59,687 nucleotides of DNA from Lachnoclostridium sp. An14 (GCF_002160755.1 NZ_NFLE01000025.1:1-59687), one strand, 5' to 3'. Shown: positions 1 to 9,274, numbered from the stretch's first letter. Notes: generated by a model not told the origin, from the letters alone. Program-made: numbers and translations.

Positions 1-90
1 AGCACATTATCTAGTTTCAGACAATGTTTTTTTGACGGTTACAAAAAATCCGCCGAATCGGTTTCCGCAAAATCCAACGGCGAAATTCCG

Positions 91-119
91 TTGTCTTTGC
101 CGGACCGCTGTGATATGAT
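91..119 (+). promoter_or_regulatory. Sigma-70-type promoter of the Crp/Fnr-family gene
   Basis: A -35 box TTGTCT (91-96) and a -10 box TATGAT (114-119) are separated by exactly 17 bases. The next gene starts at 155 behind an A/G-rich ribosome-binding site near 134-146, which leaves a leader of roughly 28 bases. The call rests on spacing and consensus match only. Confidence 0.6.
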
Positions 120-154
120 GACCTTATCATTACGAAAGAAAGGAAACCGATGCC

Positions 155-856
155 ATGCAGCTGCAGGAACTATGGAAAAAATATGAATCCTTCCGCCATT
201 TCAATGTTTCCGTACTGCCAGACTCCATCCAAGCCCAGGGCGTGCGGATCACCTACCCGCCGCGCTCCGTGATCGTGAGCCGGGGAGATTTTCCCGACTA
301 CATCTACTTTATCGAGGAAGGAACCGCCCTGGGCACCAGGGATTACAACGACGGGAACAACTACCACTATTTCCTCATCACCCGGGAAAACGGAGCCCTG
401 GGCCTCCTGGAGGTGCTCTCCCACAATCCCCGCACAGTGGCCACCATTGTGGCCAGCACGGAGGTGACGGTGTTGCGGGTAAGTTCCGCCGTGATCTACC
501 AGCATATCATGACCTGCCCGGAAACCCTATACAGCTGCCTTCACATGGTGGCCTGCGACCTGTACCAGCGGTCGGGAAACGACGGGATCCTCTACTACCA
601 GCGGGGCATTGACCGGGTGCGGTACTACCTGGTGCAGTACTACGACCTCCACCAGGCAGACGGCGGTTCCGTCCTCATCCAGCCGGACTACCAGACCATC
701 GCCAGCAACATCGGCGTCAGCGTGCGCACCGTGGTCCGCGGCATCCGCAAATTAAAGGAGCAGGGGGAAATCACCTCTGTCCGGAAGAAACTCTCCGTCT
801 CCCCCGGCCAGTACCAGACCATGCTGGAGGCCATTCTCCCTCTGCTCCGCGAATAG
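155..856 (+). CDS. Crp/Fnr-family transcriptional regulator
   Basis: This 233-residue protein has the usual family length. The N-terminal half (about residues 30-115) has the cyclic-nucleotide-binding beta-barrel pattern, including the IYFIEEGTALG stretch. The C-terminal third carries a winged helix, with the recognition helix region at about residues 179-205 (TIASNIGVSVRTVVRGIRKL). There is no N-terminal cysteine cluster as in classical FNR, so an iron-sulfur oxygen sensor is not supported; the effector is unknown. Another ATG at 150 is in the wrong frame, so 155 is the start. The gene converges on the glycyl-radical pair, which ends only 32 bases away, so control of that pair is plausible but inferred from position alone. 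Confidence 0.85.
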   Translation: MQLQELWKKYESFRHFNVSVLPDSIQAQGVRITYPPRSVIVSRGDFPDYIYFIEEGTALGTRDYNDGNNYHYFLITRENGALGLLEVLSHNPRTVATIVASTEVTVLRVSSAVIYQHIMTCPETLYSCLHMVACDLYQRSGNDGILYYQRGIDRVRYYLVQYYDLHQADGGSVLIQPDYQTIASNIGVSVRTVVRGIRKLKEQGEITSVRKKLSVSPGQYQTMLEAILPLLRE

Positions 857-888
857 GGTTCTCCGAAACGATCCCCCATCCATCCAAT

Positions 889-1731
889 TTACGTCACCAG
901 CACCTCTTTCACCCCTCCCGCCAAGGCCAGGGCCTTCAGCTCCTCCATCAGCTCCCCGGAGGGCTCTTTCGTGGAGGAAAAGCTCTCCCGCACGCCGTAG
1001 CGGCGGAACCGGATCAGCTTGTAGCGGACCTCCGGGTAGGGGGCGATCAGGCTGGCTCCCAGCCGCACCGTCTCCCGGTTGTCCACCAATTCCGGCACCA
1101 CCACAGTGCGGATCTCGTAGAGCTTTCCAAGCCTTGCCGTCAGGCGGATATTCTCCACCGCCGCGGACAGGCCTCGGCCGGTGAGGGCTATGTGGTCTTC
1201 TTCCGTCCCGGCCTTTAAATCAATCATCGCCTTGTCCGTCACCGCCAGAAATTCCTCCCGCCCCGCAAGGGGCACCTGGCCGTTGGTATCCATGTAGGTG
1301 GTCTTTCCCGCCGCTTTCACCAGACGGTAAAATTCTGTGAGAAAATCCAGGTAGAGGCCGCACTCCCCTCCGGAGGTGGTGATGCCGTCGGTAAAGGGGA
1401 AAAAGGGACGTACCTGTTCAAACAGCTCCTGGGGCTCCAGATTCCGGATCTTCGGGGAAGAAAACTGCCTGCAGGTGCGGATGCAGGTATCGCAGTTTAC
1501 ACATTTCTCAAAATCGTAGCTCACCGGCCCGCCGGGGCGCTCCTGGGAGAGAGCCCCCACGGGACAGGCCGCCACGCAGGCCCCGCAGCCGCCGCAGAGA
1601 TGGATGGTCTCCGGGTTGTGGCAGTAGAGGCAGTCCTGGTTGCAGCCCTGGAGAAAAATGGCCGTCCGGTTGCCAAAGCCGTCCACAGCGGAAAAGGGAA
1701 TGATTTTATTCACCGGCGCCGTCAGCCTCAT
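889..1731 (-). CDS. yjjW: YjjW-type glycyl-radical-enzyme activase (radical SAM)
   Basis: Members of this family use S-adenosylmethionine and a [4Fe-4S] cluster to place a radical on the glycine of a partner enzyme. The radical-SAM CxxxCxxC is at Cys30, Cys34 and Cys37. It is followed by two ferredoxin-type cysteine clusters, one beginning CGGCGAC near residue 46 and one beginning CVNCDTC near residue 77, an insertion typical of glycyl-radical activases. A GGE motif (TTSGGECG) lies in the barrel. The length is 280 residues. The start codon overlaps the stop codon of the upstream yjjI-like gene, so the two are translationally coupled and the partner is almost certainly that enzyme. Confidence 0.88.
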   Translation of the reverse strand: MRLTAPVNKIIPFSAVDGFGNRTAIFLQGCNQDCLYCHNPETIHLCGGCGACVAACPVGALSQERPGGPVSYDFEKCVNCDTCIRTCRQFSSPKIRNLEPQELFEQVRPFFPFTDGITTSGGECGLYLDFLTEFYRLVKAAGKTTYMDTNGQVPLAGREEFLAVTDKAMIDLKAGTEEDHIALTGRGLSAAVENIRLTARLGKLYEIRTVVVPELVDNRETVRLGASLIAPYPEVRYKLIRFRRYGVRESFSSTKEPSGELMEELKALALAGGVKEVLVT

Positions 1732-3227
1732 TCCTCCCCACGCACCTTTCGGTCCAGAAGATGGAGGTTTTTGTTTACGCCGGAGCCGTTTACGGTGGCC
1801 TCGTTCAGGGTCATTTCCTCCCGCTCAAACTTCTCGATGTCGGACCGTTTCACCAGATAGCCCGTCACCCGCACCAGGTCCGAATTTCCAGAGTAAAAGG
1901 ACAGATACCGGGCGCCGGAGGCAAAGGCCCCCTTCAGGATGTCCATCAGATACCTCGGATTGTTCTTCACCGTGCTGTCAAAGGGGAACAGCTCCCCGCA
2001 GCCCGCGGCGCAGTGGCGGTGCATCCGAATGAAGTTTAACAGCTGGTAGGGCAGATCCGGCTCCTCGCCGATGGGGATCCGCCCTCCGGGGGTGGAATCC
2101 GTATCCTCCATAACCCCAACCTGGGCGTGAAGGCCGTAGGTTCCGTAGGCCGCCGGGCGCTTGTCCAGCTCCTCTTTGATGCGGTTCATAATAGCCTCGC
2201 CGAAGGCGTCCGCCTTCTCCCCGTGGCCGAACCGCTCCTTCTCCTCTGTCAGGCCCAGCATCCCGTTGACGCACTCCGCCAGTCCCACGTAGCCGAACAT
2301 TCCCACCATGTGGTCCCGGTCCTTTTTGATCAGGCCTTCCCGGTATAAGAAAGTGTTCTCATAGTAGCTGCAGTCCTCCACGATGAACCGGCAGCGGCTG
2401 TCAATGGCGTCGCATACCGCCGTCACCGCGTCCGGGATCACCCGGTCCAGAAGGTCCTCCGGGCTCTTGGCTAACTCCGGCAGGCGGTTCATGTTTAAGC
2501 GCACCAGAGTCAGGCCGCAGCCGCCGATGGGCAGAGTGTTGTAGCAGCTGACCACCGCGTAGTTTCCCATGTCCCGGCGGTACAGGGCGTCATTGGCAAA
2601 GCTGGGTTTAGCCGCCGTCATGGCCGTGTCCAGGGCCGCTAACAGATAGTCCTCCGGGGTGTCCTCCCGCCACAACAGGGTCATGTTGGGACAGGGGCGC
2701 TGCATTTCCTTTGTCAGCTTTAAAATGATCCGTCCCGCCTTCGTATCTCTCGGCCCCAGATTGGCGTGGCAGAAGGCGTTGGAGATGGTGCGGTCCACGT
2801 GCACCAGCAGGAAACGGATGGCCTTTTCCGCCTCCGCCTCGTCCGTCACAAAGGGCTCCAGCAGCTCGTCCAGGCAGCCGATGTACACCGGAAGACCGCC
2901 GTCCGCCGGGATGTTGTGGTACAGGCACAGAAGGTTCCCCACCGCGTCCCAGATGTCCTTCGGCGGCTCCAGCATAAGGAATTCGCTCCCCTGCTTGAAA
3001 AACAGCTCATAGTCCGGCACGCAGTAGCGGGTGCGGTAGGGGGTCTTGCCCTCAAACATATCCATCATGGCCCCGTTTTCAAAGTACTCCCTGGACTTTT
3101 CCGTGTACTCCACCAGCTCTATGGAATTTTCCGCGATCTTGGCCATGTCCTTCAGCCTTTGATTGAAGGTGACCTTCGGGTTTTTGATGGTGTAAAGAAT
3201 GTCTTTTGTCATATCCTTGGTCGGCAT
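1728..3227 (-). CDS. yjjI: YjjI-family glycyl-radical enzyme
   Basis: This 499-residue protein matches the YjjI family, the shortest branch of glycyl-radical enzymes; its substrate has not been established to my knowledge. The radical site is the RVTGY motif, with Gly at about residue 456. A cysteine in a GGCGLT loop near the middle is the candidate thiyl residue. The start was set at the ATG at 3227 because GAGG lies about nine bases upstream; a GTG at 3242 has no visible ribosome-binding site. The activase follows directly and overlaps. The nucleoside transporter operon lies upstream on the same strand. In E. coli yjjI-yjjW adjoin the deo nucleoside-breakdown genes, so the shared neighbourhood suggests a role linked to nucleosides or deoxyribose; that is inference. 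Confidence 0.85.
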   Translation of the reverse strand: MPTKDMTKDILYTIKNPKVTFNQRLKDMAKIAENSIELVEYTEKSREYFENGAMMDMFEGKTPYRTRYCVPDYELFFKQGSEFLMLEPPKDIWDAVGNLLCLYHNIPADGGLPVYIGCLDELLEPFVTDEAEAEKAIRFLLVHVDRTISNAFCHANLGPRDTKAGRIILKLTKEMQRPCPNMTLLWREDTPEDYLLAALDTAMTAAKPSFANDALYRRDMGNYAVVSCYNTLPIGGCGLTLVRLNMNRLPELAKSPEDLLDRVIPDAVTAVCDAIDSRCRFIVEDCSYYENTFLYREGLIKKDRDHMVGMFGYVGLAECVNGMLGLTEEKERFGHGEKADAFGEAIMNRIKEELDKRPAAYGTYGLHAQVGVMEDTDSTPGGRIPIGEEPDLPYQLLNFIRMHRHCAAGCGELFPFDSTVKNNPRYLMDILKGAFASGARYLSFYSGNSDLVRVTGYLVKRSDIEKFEREEMTLNEATVNGSGVNKNLHLLDRKVRGEE

Positions 3228-3276
3228 ATTCGATGTCCTCACTTTTTCTATCAGATGTGCAGATTATTTGTAACCA

Positions 3277-3300
3277 TTTTTGTTCCAGCAGGAACGAAAA
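3277..3300. promoter_or_regulatory. Inverted repeat upstream of the yjjI-like gene
   Basis: TTTTTGTTCC (3277-3286) is followed after AGCA by GGAACGAAAA (3291-3300), giving a near-perfect dyad 50 bases upstream of the start codon. It could be an operator or part of a leader hairpin. No regulator can be assigned, and it does not resemble the usual FNR box TTGAT-N4-ATCAA. Confidence 0.35.
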
Positions 3301-3317
3301 CGTCTCTTAAAATGGAG

Positions 3318-3351
3318 AAAAGGCCGCGCAGAACCTCCGCGCAGGCCTTTT
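3318..3351 (-). terminator. Terminator of the nucleoside ABC transporter operon
   Basis: AAAAGGCC (3318-3325) pairs with GGCCTTTT (3344-3351), with inner GCGC pairing. It lies just past the stop codon of the last permease gene at 3357, and in the leftward direction the hairpin ends in a T-run. It separates the transporter operon from the yjjI-like gene. Confidence 0.75.
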
Positions 3352-3356
3352 CCGGT

Positions 3357-4274
3357 CTATGAATGTTTCGCCCGCCTGTAGGCCCGGATGGAGAAAATGG
3401 CGAGGCCCGCCAGGGTCGCGCAGTAGGGGATGGTCTTTACCAGGTCGGAGGGCCATCCCAGGGTGGCCACGGCGTTTGACAGGGCGTCCGCCACGCCAAA
3501 GAGCAGGGAGGTAGCCGCCGTCCCCAGGGGATGCTGCTGGCCCATGGCCTCCGCCGCCAGGGCGATCCAGCCGCGGCCGCTGACCATATCCCTGGAGAAC
3601 CAGGAGACGTAGCCCATGGACATGAAGGCGCCGCCAAAGCCGCACATCACGCCGCTGATGATCAGGGCGATGGCCTGGGTCTTTACCACGCTGATGCCCA
3701 CAGAGTCCGCCGCCTCCTTCTTCTCTCCCACCGCCCGGATGTGCCAGCCGAGAGAGGTGCGCTTTAGCAGGAAGAAGGTGAACACCACTGACAGGATCGC
3801 CAGGTAGGTGAGCACGTTGTGGCCGGAGATGGCCGGCCCGATCACCGGGATGCTCTCGATCACCGGAATCGTTACGCTGGGCAGTACCTTGCTGGCCAGG
3901 GAAACGCTGGTGCCCTTGTCGTGGGCCACCAGATACAGGAAAAAGATGGTCCCGCCGCTGGCCAGGCTGTTGATGGCGATGCCGCCTAAGATGATATTGG
4001 TCTTGTAGTACAGGGTGAAAAACGCCAGCACGGAGGCTGCCAGCACCGCGAACAGCACGGCAAACAGAAGGCCCGCCACAGCGCTGTCAAACAGGTAGCT
4101 GAAAAACATTCCCGCGAAGGCGGCAATGAGCATCATCCCCTCCAGGGCGATGTTTGGCACTCCCGCCACGTCGGAGACCACCGCGCCCATGGACGCAAAG
4201 AGAAGGGGCGTGGTCACCCGGAGGATGGAGTAGAAAAAGTCCGCAGTAAATATGAGATCCGTAAACGCCTTCAT
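3357..4274 (-). CDS. Nucleoside ABC transporter permease (second subunit)
   Basis: This is a 305-residue multi-pass membrane protein of the BPD_transp_2 family, like B. subtilis NupQ/YufQ. Hydrophobic segments run through the whole chain, with the family stretch VVSDVAGVPNIALEGMM near residues 32-48, a coupling region near the middle (GWHIRAVGEKKEAADSVGI), and a glycine-rich CGFGGAFMSMGYVSWF segment. Its start overlaps the stop of the preceding permease by four bases. Partners are that permease, the double ATPase and the BMP lipoprotein. The likely substrate is a purine or pyrimidine nucleoside, judged from the family and from the adjacent nucleoside hydrolase and adenosine deaminase. Confidence 0.85.
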   Translation of the reverse strand: MKAFTDLIFTADFFYSILRVTTPLLFASMGAVVSDVAGVPNIALEGMMLIAAFAGMFFSYLFDSAVAGLLFAVLFAVLAASVLAFFTLYYKTNIILGGIAINSLASGGTIFFLYLVAHDKGTSVSLASKVLPSVTIPVIESIPVIGPAISGHNVLTYLAILSVVFTFFLLKRTSLGWHIRAVGEKKEAADSVGISVVKTQAIALIISGVMCGFGGAFMSMGYVSWFSRDMVSGRGWIALAAEAMGQQHPLGTAATSLLFGVADALSNAVATLGWPSDLVKTIPYCATLAGLAIFSIRAYRRAKHS

Positions 4275-5314
4275 CCCTTCACCTCCTTCTCGATCCAGTT
4301 CTGTTTATATTTGTGCAGGAAACGCTCCGCGGAGATCAGCAGAATGATAATACTCTGCAAAATGGCGATCATTTCCGTGGGAATATCGGAGGTCCGGTTC
4401 ACCAGGTCGGCGCCGATGCGCAGATAGCTGACAAAAAACGCCGCTCCGATGACGCCGATGGGGTTGTTGCCCGCCAGCATGGCGATCATGGCCCCGTCAA
4501 AGCCGTAGCCGGGCAGGGCCGTCCACTCAAACCGCTTGTGCATTCCCAGGCACTCGATGATGCCGCCCATGCCGGCGATGGCTCCCGCCGCCAGATGGAC
4601 GATGATAATCACCTTCGTCACGTTGATGCCGGAGTAGCTGGCGAATTTGCCGTTATTTCCCACCATGCGGATCTCGTAGCCCCATTTGCTTTTAAATAGG
4701 AAGATATACGCCAGAACGGCGCAGCCCAGGGCAATGAGGAATCCCACGTGGATCCTGGTGCCGGGCAGAATGTTGGCCAACAGGGCGTTGGTCCTGTATT
4801 TATAGGAAACTAAGGACGCCACCTTCGGGTCCCGCATCATATTGTTTAATAAGTAAAGGCCCACTCCCAGCAGGATGTTGTTCATCATCAGGGAGGTCAC
4901 CATTTCACTGGCCCCGTACTTCGCCTTTAAGACGCCGGGCACCAGCATCACCGCCATACCGGTCACCGCTCCCACCATGATGCAGACGATGGGAAATGCC
5001 ACCGGCGGCAGTTTCGGCCAGATGGCCATGATGGAGCCGGTGATCCCGGAGATGAAGAAAATGCCCTCCGCCCCCAGGTTGAACAGGCTGGCCTTAAACA
5101 GGATGGCCATGGACAGGCCGGAGAAAATCAGGGGCACTGCCGTCTCCACAATGTTTCCCAGATACCGCTTGGAGGAAAACGGGCGGAGAAGGAAGATCTT
5201 TATGGATTCCACCGGCTGGTCGCTCACCAGTAGGATGATCACAAAGGCCACCAGGATGGCCACCAGCATGGAAACTGCCGTTCTTATTATGGTAAATGAC
5301 CGCTCTCTGCTCAT
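4271..5314 (-). CDS. Nucleoside ABC transporter permease (first subunit)
   Basis: This 347-residue integral membrane protein is of the NupP/YufP type. It opens with a transmembrane helix (about residues 10-30) and contains the family stretch ASLFNLGAEGIFFISGI near residue 75, and a central segment GYEIRMVGNNGKFASYSGINV that matches the coupling loop. It overlaps both neighbours by four bases, ATPase upstream and second permease downstream, so the three membrane and ATPase subunits are made as one coupled set. Confidence 0.87.
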   Translation of the reverse strand: MSRERSFTIIRTAVSMLVAILVAFVIILLVSDQPVESIKIFLLRPFSSKRYLGNIVETAVPLIFSGLSMAILFKASLFNLGAEGIFFISGITGSIMAIWPKLPPVAFPIVCIMVGAVTGMAVMLVPGVLKAKYGASEMVTSLMMNNILLGVGLYLLNNMMRDPKVASLVSYKYRTNALLANILPGTRIHVGFLIALGCAVLAYIFLFKSKWGYEIRMVGNNGKFASYSGINVTKVIIIVHLAAGAIAGMGGIIECLGMHKRFEWTALPGYGFDGAMIAMLAGNNPIGVIGAAFFVSYLRIGADLVNRTSDIPTEMIAILQSIIILLISAERFLHKYKQNWIEKEVKG

Positions 5315-6861
5315 CCTCTCGCCCTCCTGATCTGTTCTTCGCTGTGGCGCTTAAGGCCCAGCATATAAAGGCCCAGCGTTTCCTCGTTTAATCCCTCGGT
5401 GCTGTCAAAATAGGCCACGATCTCGCCCTCGTACATCACCGCCACCACGTCGGACAGCTTTAACGCCTCGTTTAAGTCCGCGGAAACTAACAGCACGGCG
5501 CAGCCTCTGTCCCGCAGCTCCATGATTTTCTTGTGAATGATGTGGGCCGCGCCGATGTCCACGCCTCTGGTGGGCTGCTCGGCAATGAGCACCTCCGGCT
5601 CGTGGCTGCACTCTCTGGCCACCACCACCTTCTGCATATTTCCGCCGGAGAGCATTCCCACGTTCTGCCGGTTTCCGGAGCAGCGGATCTCGTATTCCCC
5701 GATGTTTTTGTCCGCGAACTCCTGAATCTTTTTATAGTTTAACAGCCCCCGGCGGCAGAATTCCCCGGTGGCGTACCGGTTGGAAACCATGTTCTCGGCG
5801 ATGGATTCCTGACCGGCGATGCCCTGGTCCATGCGGTCCTCCGGCACGTAGCCAAACTGCATATTCCGGATCTCCTGGATGGACAGCTTTTTTACGGATT
5901 TCCCGTTCAGAAGGATGTCGCCCTCCCGGATGGCCCGTTTCTTCGTCATCAGGTCGATGAGCTCCACCTGGCCGTTTCCCTGGACGCCGGCGATGCCGAA
6001 AATCATGCCGCCGCGGACGCCAAAGCTCAGATCCTTTAACACTCTGACCTGGTTGCGGTCGGTGTAGGAGAGTCCCTCCACCTGGATCCGGATGTCCCCC
6101 GGTTTCGGGGCCGTTTTCACAATGGTGGTGTCCATCTCACAGCCCATGATCAGGCTGGAAATCTGCTGCTCCGTCACATCCTTCGTCTCATAGCAGCCCA
6201 CGGAGCGGCTGGCCCGCATCACCGTGATCCGGTCGGAGATCCGCTTGATCTCCGGGATCTTGTGGGAAATGAATACGATGGTGTGGCCCTGCTCCTTTAA
6301 ATGGATCAGCTCGTCAAAGAGCTGGTCCGTCTCCTGGGGCGCCAGCACGGCGGTGGGCTCGTCCAGAATCAGGATTTCCGCTCCTCTGGCTAAAGCCTTT
6401 AAGATCTCAATCTTTTGTTTCACTCCCACCGGCAGGGTGCGGGTGACGGCCTCCGCGTCCACCTCCAGATTGTACTTTTTGCTGATCTCTCTGGTGAAAC
6501 GCACCGCCTCCGCCTCATTGACAAACATCCCCTTTTTCGGCTCCATGCCCAGGATGATGTTCTGGGCCGCCGTGAAGGACTCCACCAGCATAAAATGCTG
6601 ATGCACCATGCCGATGCCGTGGGCGATGGCCTCCTTGGAGGAGGAGAACCGCACTGGTTCTCCCCGCAGCAGGATCTCTCCTGAGGACGGCGGCTCCATG
6701 CCGAACAGGATCTTCATAAGGGTGGATTTTCCCGCCCCGTTCTCTCCCACCAGGGCATGGATCTCCCCTTTCTTCAGGTTGAAGTCCACATCCCGGTTGG
6801 CAGCGATTCCGTTGCCGTAGATCTTCGAGATGTGTTTCATTTCCAAAATAAAATCTTCCAT
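5311..6861 (-). CDS. Nucleoside ABC transporter ATPase with two ABC domains
   Basis: This 516-residue protein carries two fused ABC cassettes, as in NupO/YufO and other sugar/nucleoside importers of this family. The first has a good Walker A (GENGAGKST, about residues 39-47) and Walker B (ILILDEPTAVL). The second has the degenerate Walker A typical of the family (GVQGNGQ, no lysine) but keeps the signature LSGGNMQK. Only the first nucleotide site has a complete Walker A. GGAGG sits nine bases before the ATG. It lies between the BMP lipoprotein gene and the two permeases and powers import. Confidence 0.9.
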   Translation of the reverse strand: MEDFILEMKHISKIYGNGIAANRDVDFNLKKGEIHALVGENGAGKSTLMKILFGMEPPSSGEILLRGEPVRFSSSKEAIAHGIGMVHQHFMLVESFTAAQNIILGMEPKKGMFVNEAEAVRFTREISKKYNLEVDAEAVTRTLPVGVKQKIEILKALARGAEILILDEPTAVLAPQETDQLFDELIHLKEQGHTIVFISHKIPEIKRISDRITVMRASRSVGCYETKDVTEQQISSLIMGCEMDTTIVKTAPKPGDIRIQVEGLSYTDRNQVRVLKDLSFGVRGGMIFGIAGVQGNGQVELIDLMTKKRAIREGDILLNGKSVKKLSIQEIRNMQFGYVPEDRMDQGIAGQESIAENMVSNRYATGEFCRRGLLNYKKIQEFADKNIGEYEIRCSGNRQNVGMLSGGNMQKVVVARECSHEPEVLIAEQPTRGVDIGAAHIIHKKIMELRDRGCAVLLVSADLNEALKLSDVVAVMYEGEIVAYFDSTEGLNEETLGLYMLGLKRHSEEQIRRARG

Positions 6862-6882
6862 CAGGATACCTCCGTACTGAGA

Positions 6883-8037
6883 TTACGGGCGGACAGCCTC
6901 GCGGATCTCATTTACCTTTTCAGTGGTAATGCCGGCGGTGGGGGTCATCTCTACCTCCCCGGCGATTACCTGCTGCTTTAACTCCTCTACCTTCGCCCGG
7001 TCCTCCTCGCTTAACAGGTTCTCATAGAACTCGTTCTCCGCGATGCCAACGGCGCCTTCCGCGATTCCGAACACCTCTCTGGTGCCGTAGGGGATCTCTC
7101 CCTTCATGGCTCTGTCCACGGCGCTCACCGCGTTGTCGGAAATGTTCTTGATGGCGGAGGTGATCACCACGTTTGCCATATCCGGCTGGGAATCCTTTAA
7201 AGCCTCGGCCTGGTCAGAGTCCACGCCGATGGCGAATTTCCCCTGCTCCACAGCCGCGTCGATCACGCCCAGGCCGGACTGTCCGGCGGCGGCAAAGATC
7301 ACGGAAAGGCCGGAATTGTAAAGCAGAAGGGCGTTTTCCTTGCCCTTGGCCGTATCCGTAAAGCTGCCTACGTAGGAGGTGGCTACTTTGATGTCCGGGT
7401 TGATGGCCTGGGCGCCCTCGATGTAGCCCACCAGGAACTCATTGATGCCGGGGATGTCCATACCGCCCACGAAACCGATCTTGTCCTCTCCAAGCTCCTG
7501 GGCCTTTAAGGCGCCGGCAGCTCCCGCCAGGAAACTCATCTCGTTGTTCTTCGTGCCCATGATGTAAACATTTGCCGGCGGGTCCGTAAGCTCGTCGTCC
7601 AGGTTGATGAATTTCTGATCGGGATACTCCTCCGCTACCTGCACCAGGGCGTCGTCGTTGTTGCTGGAGATGGTGAGAATCAGGTCGTAGTCCTGCTCGC
7701 ACATATCCACCAGGGCCGGATAATATTTGGAGGTGTCGGTGCCGCACTCCACGTATTCCACTGTCACGCCTAACTGCTCCTTGATGGGCTCGATGGAGTT
7801 GAAGGCCCCGTCAAAGAAGGATTTGTCTCCCAGGTTTCCGGGGATCATCAGTCCCACCCGGTACTCAGACGGATCGGCGGCCTCCGCTGCCTCTCCACTC
7901 TCCTCTCCCGCCTCCGCGGCCGTCTCCTCTGCCTGGGTTGCTGCCGTGGTCTCGTCCTCCGGCTCCGGCGCTCCGCAGCCTGCCATCAGGCTGGCTGCCA
8001 TACTCATAGCCAGTAATGCTGCTGTCATTTTTTTCAT
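6883..8037 (-). CDS. BMP-family nucleoside-binding lipoprotein
   Basis: This 384-residue extracellular substrate-binding protein feeds the ABC transporter encoded just downstream. A lipoprotein signal ends in LMAGC, so Cys21 should be lipidated. A Glu/Ala-rich linker (residues 27-58) follows, then the BMP domain beginning YRVGLMIPGNLGDKSFFDG. The family binds nucleosides (PnrA/BmpA-like). GGAGGAG lies just upstream of the ATG. The gene is first of the four transporter genes and is preceded by the nucleoside hydrolase gene on the same strand. Confidence 0.88.
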   Translation of the reverse strand: MKKMTAALLAMSMAASLMAGCGAPEPEDETTAATQAEETAAEAGEESGEAAEAADPSEYRVGLMIPGNLGDKSFFDGAFNSIEPIKEQLGVTVEYVECGTDTSKYYPALVDMCEQDYDLILTISSNNDDALVQVAEEYPDQKFINLDDELTDPPANVYIMGTKNNEMSFLAGAAGALKAQELGEDKIGFVGGMDIPGINEFLVGYIEGAQAINPDIKVATSYVGSFTDTAKGKENALLLYNSGLSVIFAAAGQSGLGVIDAAVEQGKFAIGVDSDQAEALKDSQPDMANVVITSAIKNISDNAVSAVDRAMKGEIPYGTREVFGIAEGAVGIAENEFYENLLSEEDRAKVEELKQQVIAGEVEMTPTAGITTEKVNEIREAVRP

Positions 8038-8132
8038 AGGCTCTCTCCTCCATAAAAATGTGATGATTTAGATGCTTTATCGAAAGCCGCGGCCGCGGCC
8101 TTGGATACTGTAGATTCCGTAAGGCTCCGGCC

Positions 8133-9029
8133 TTAAAACCGGCTGTCCAGGATGGCGAAAAACCGCTCCAGATCCACCTGATCCGCGAACCGGAAGTTTC
8201 CCTCGATCTTCGGGGAAATCTCGTAGTAGTTGGAACGGTCCGCCATGGTGCCTCTGGTGTAGGTGCCGCAGAGCTCCACCGCGAATTGCCCGCGCCGCAG
8301 GGAAACCACCTGCCCGTCCAGCAGACAGGCGATCAGCAGCACATCGTGGAAGGTGACGGGATAGCCGGTAGCCTCCTGAAACCGCTCCACTCCCTCCAGA
8401 AAATAGTCCATGCAGGCATCGCCCCGCTTTTTCCAGGCGTCCAGCCGGTCTCTGCCGATTTTTAAATACTTCGTCACATCCAGGCCAAGCATCACCAGAT
8501 CGTCCACCGTCTCCAGAAGGATAGCGGCGGCCTCCGGATCGCAGATAATGTTCCACTCCGGCCGGGAGCTTAAAAACGCTCCGCCCATGGCGATGACCTT
8601 CGCCTTTTTCATCCGCTCCGGGTCCTTCATGCAGGCCATGGCCAGGTTCGTCATAGCCCCCATTCCCAGTATCACCAGGTTTTCGTCTTTCTTTAACTCC
8701 TCCAGGATGAAATCTTCCGCCCGGATGCCCGTTTCTCTCTCTGACGGCCCGCGACGCTCTCTTAAGATCCCGTACTGGATGGGCTCCTCCTTCTCGTCAA
8801 ACCTCCGCTCCACGATAGCCCGGCCGCAGCCGGCCACCACCGGGATGTCCTCCCTGCCGTACAGGCTTAAAAGCTCCCGCACCATCTCCGCCCGCTTTTC
8901 CGTGTCCTTGTACACCGTGGTCACTCCCACCAGCTCCAGCTCCGGACACCGCAGCGCCAGCATAAACGCCGCCGCGTCGTCCACATCGTCTCCCAGATCG
9001 GTGTCGATCAGGATTCTGGTCTTTTCCAT
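8133..9029 (-). CDS. Inosine/uridine-preferring nucleoside hydrolase family protein
   Basis: Enzymes of this family split the N-glycosidic bond of ribonucleosides to free base and ribose, using a Ca2+ bound by an N-terminal aspartate cluster. The cluster is visible as DTDLGDDVDD at residues 9-18. The 298-residue length is normal. I moved the start from an in-frame TTG at 9050 to the ATG at 9029, because AGGAAGG sits eight bases before that ATG. It leads the transporter genes, so imported nucleosides would be cleaved directly. Base specificity cannot be read from the sequence. Confidence 0.85.
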   Translation of the reverse strand: MEKTRILIDTDLGDDVDDAAAFMLALRCPELELVGVTTVYKDTEKRAEMVRELLSLYGREDIPVVAGCGRAIVERRFDEKEEPIQYGILRERRGPSERETGIRAEDFILEELKKDENLVILGMGAMTNLAMACMKDPERMKKAKVIAMGGAFLSSRPEWNIICDPEAAAILLETVDDLVMLGLDVTKYLKIGRDRLDAWKKRGDACMDYFLEGVERFQEATGYPVTFHDVLLIACLLDGQVVSLRRGQFAVELCGTYTRGTMADRSNYYEISPKIEGNFRFADQVDLERFFAILDSRF

Positions 9030-9078
9030 ACGTTTCGTTCCTTCCTGCAAAATTCACAACTTTTTTTCTTTGTGACAG

Positions 9079-9111
9079 GGTTTTATAAACATTTTGCTTA
9101 TGGTTTTATAA
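9079..9111. repeat. Two direct repeats GGTTTTATAA upstream of the nucleoside operon
   Basis: GGTTTTATAA occurs at 9079-9088 and 9102-9111, a 23-base period (about two helical turns), 50-80 bases ahead of the nucleoside hydrolase start. Such spacing suits a regulator binding on one DNA face, but no consensus promoter could be placed here. The gene-free stretch 9030-9368 holds these repeats, a tandem 20-base repeat and a terminator. Confidence 0.3.
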
Positions 9112-9234
9112 GTTATTCTAATCAGTATTCCGTTCTCTTTAATGTGGATTATAATATGGAGGAAATGAATTCGTAAAGGACAGGTGTCCTTTTCTCTGGG
9201 GGAAAATGGGAAAATTTAGAATTTTTTTGTAAAA

Positions 9235-9274
9235 GAATGGGAGATACCGCTTTCGAATGGGAGATACTGCCTTC
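9235..9274. repeat. Tandem duplication of a 20-base unit
   Basis: Units at 9235-9254 and 9255-9274 both begin GAATGGGAGATAC and differ at two of twenty positions. They lie between the terminator of the ADP-ribosylglycohydrolase gene and the nucleoside operon. No function is evident. Confidence 0.7.
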
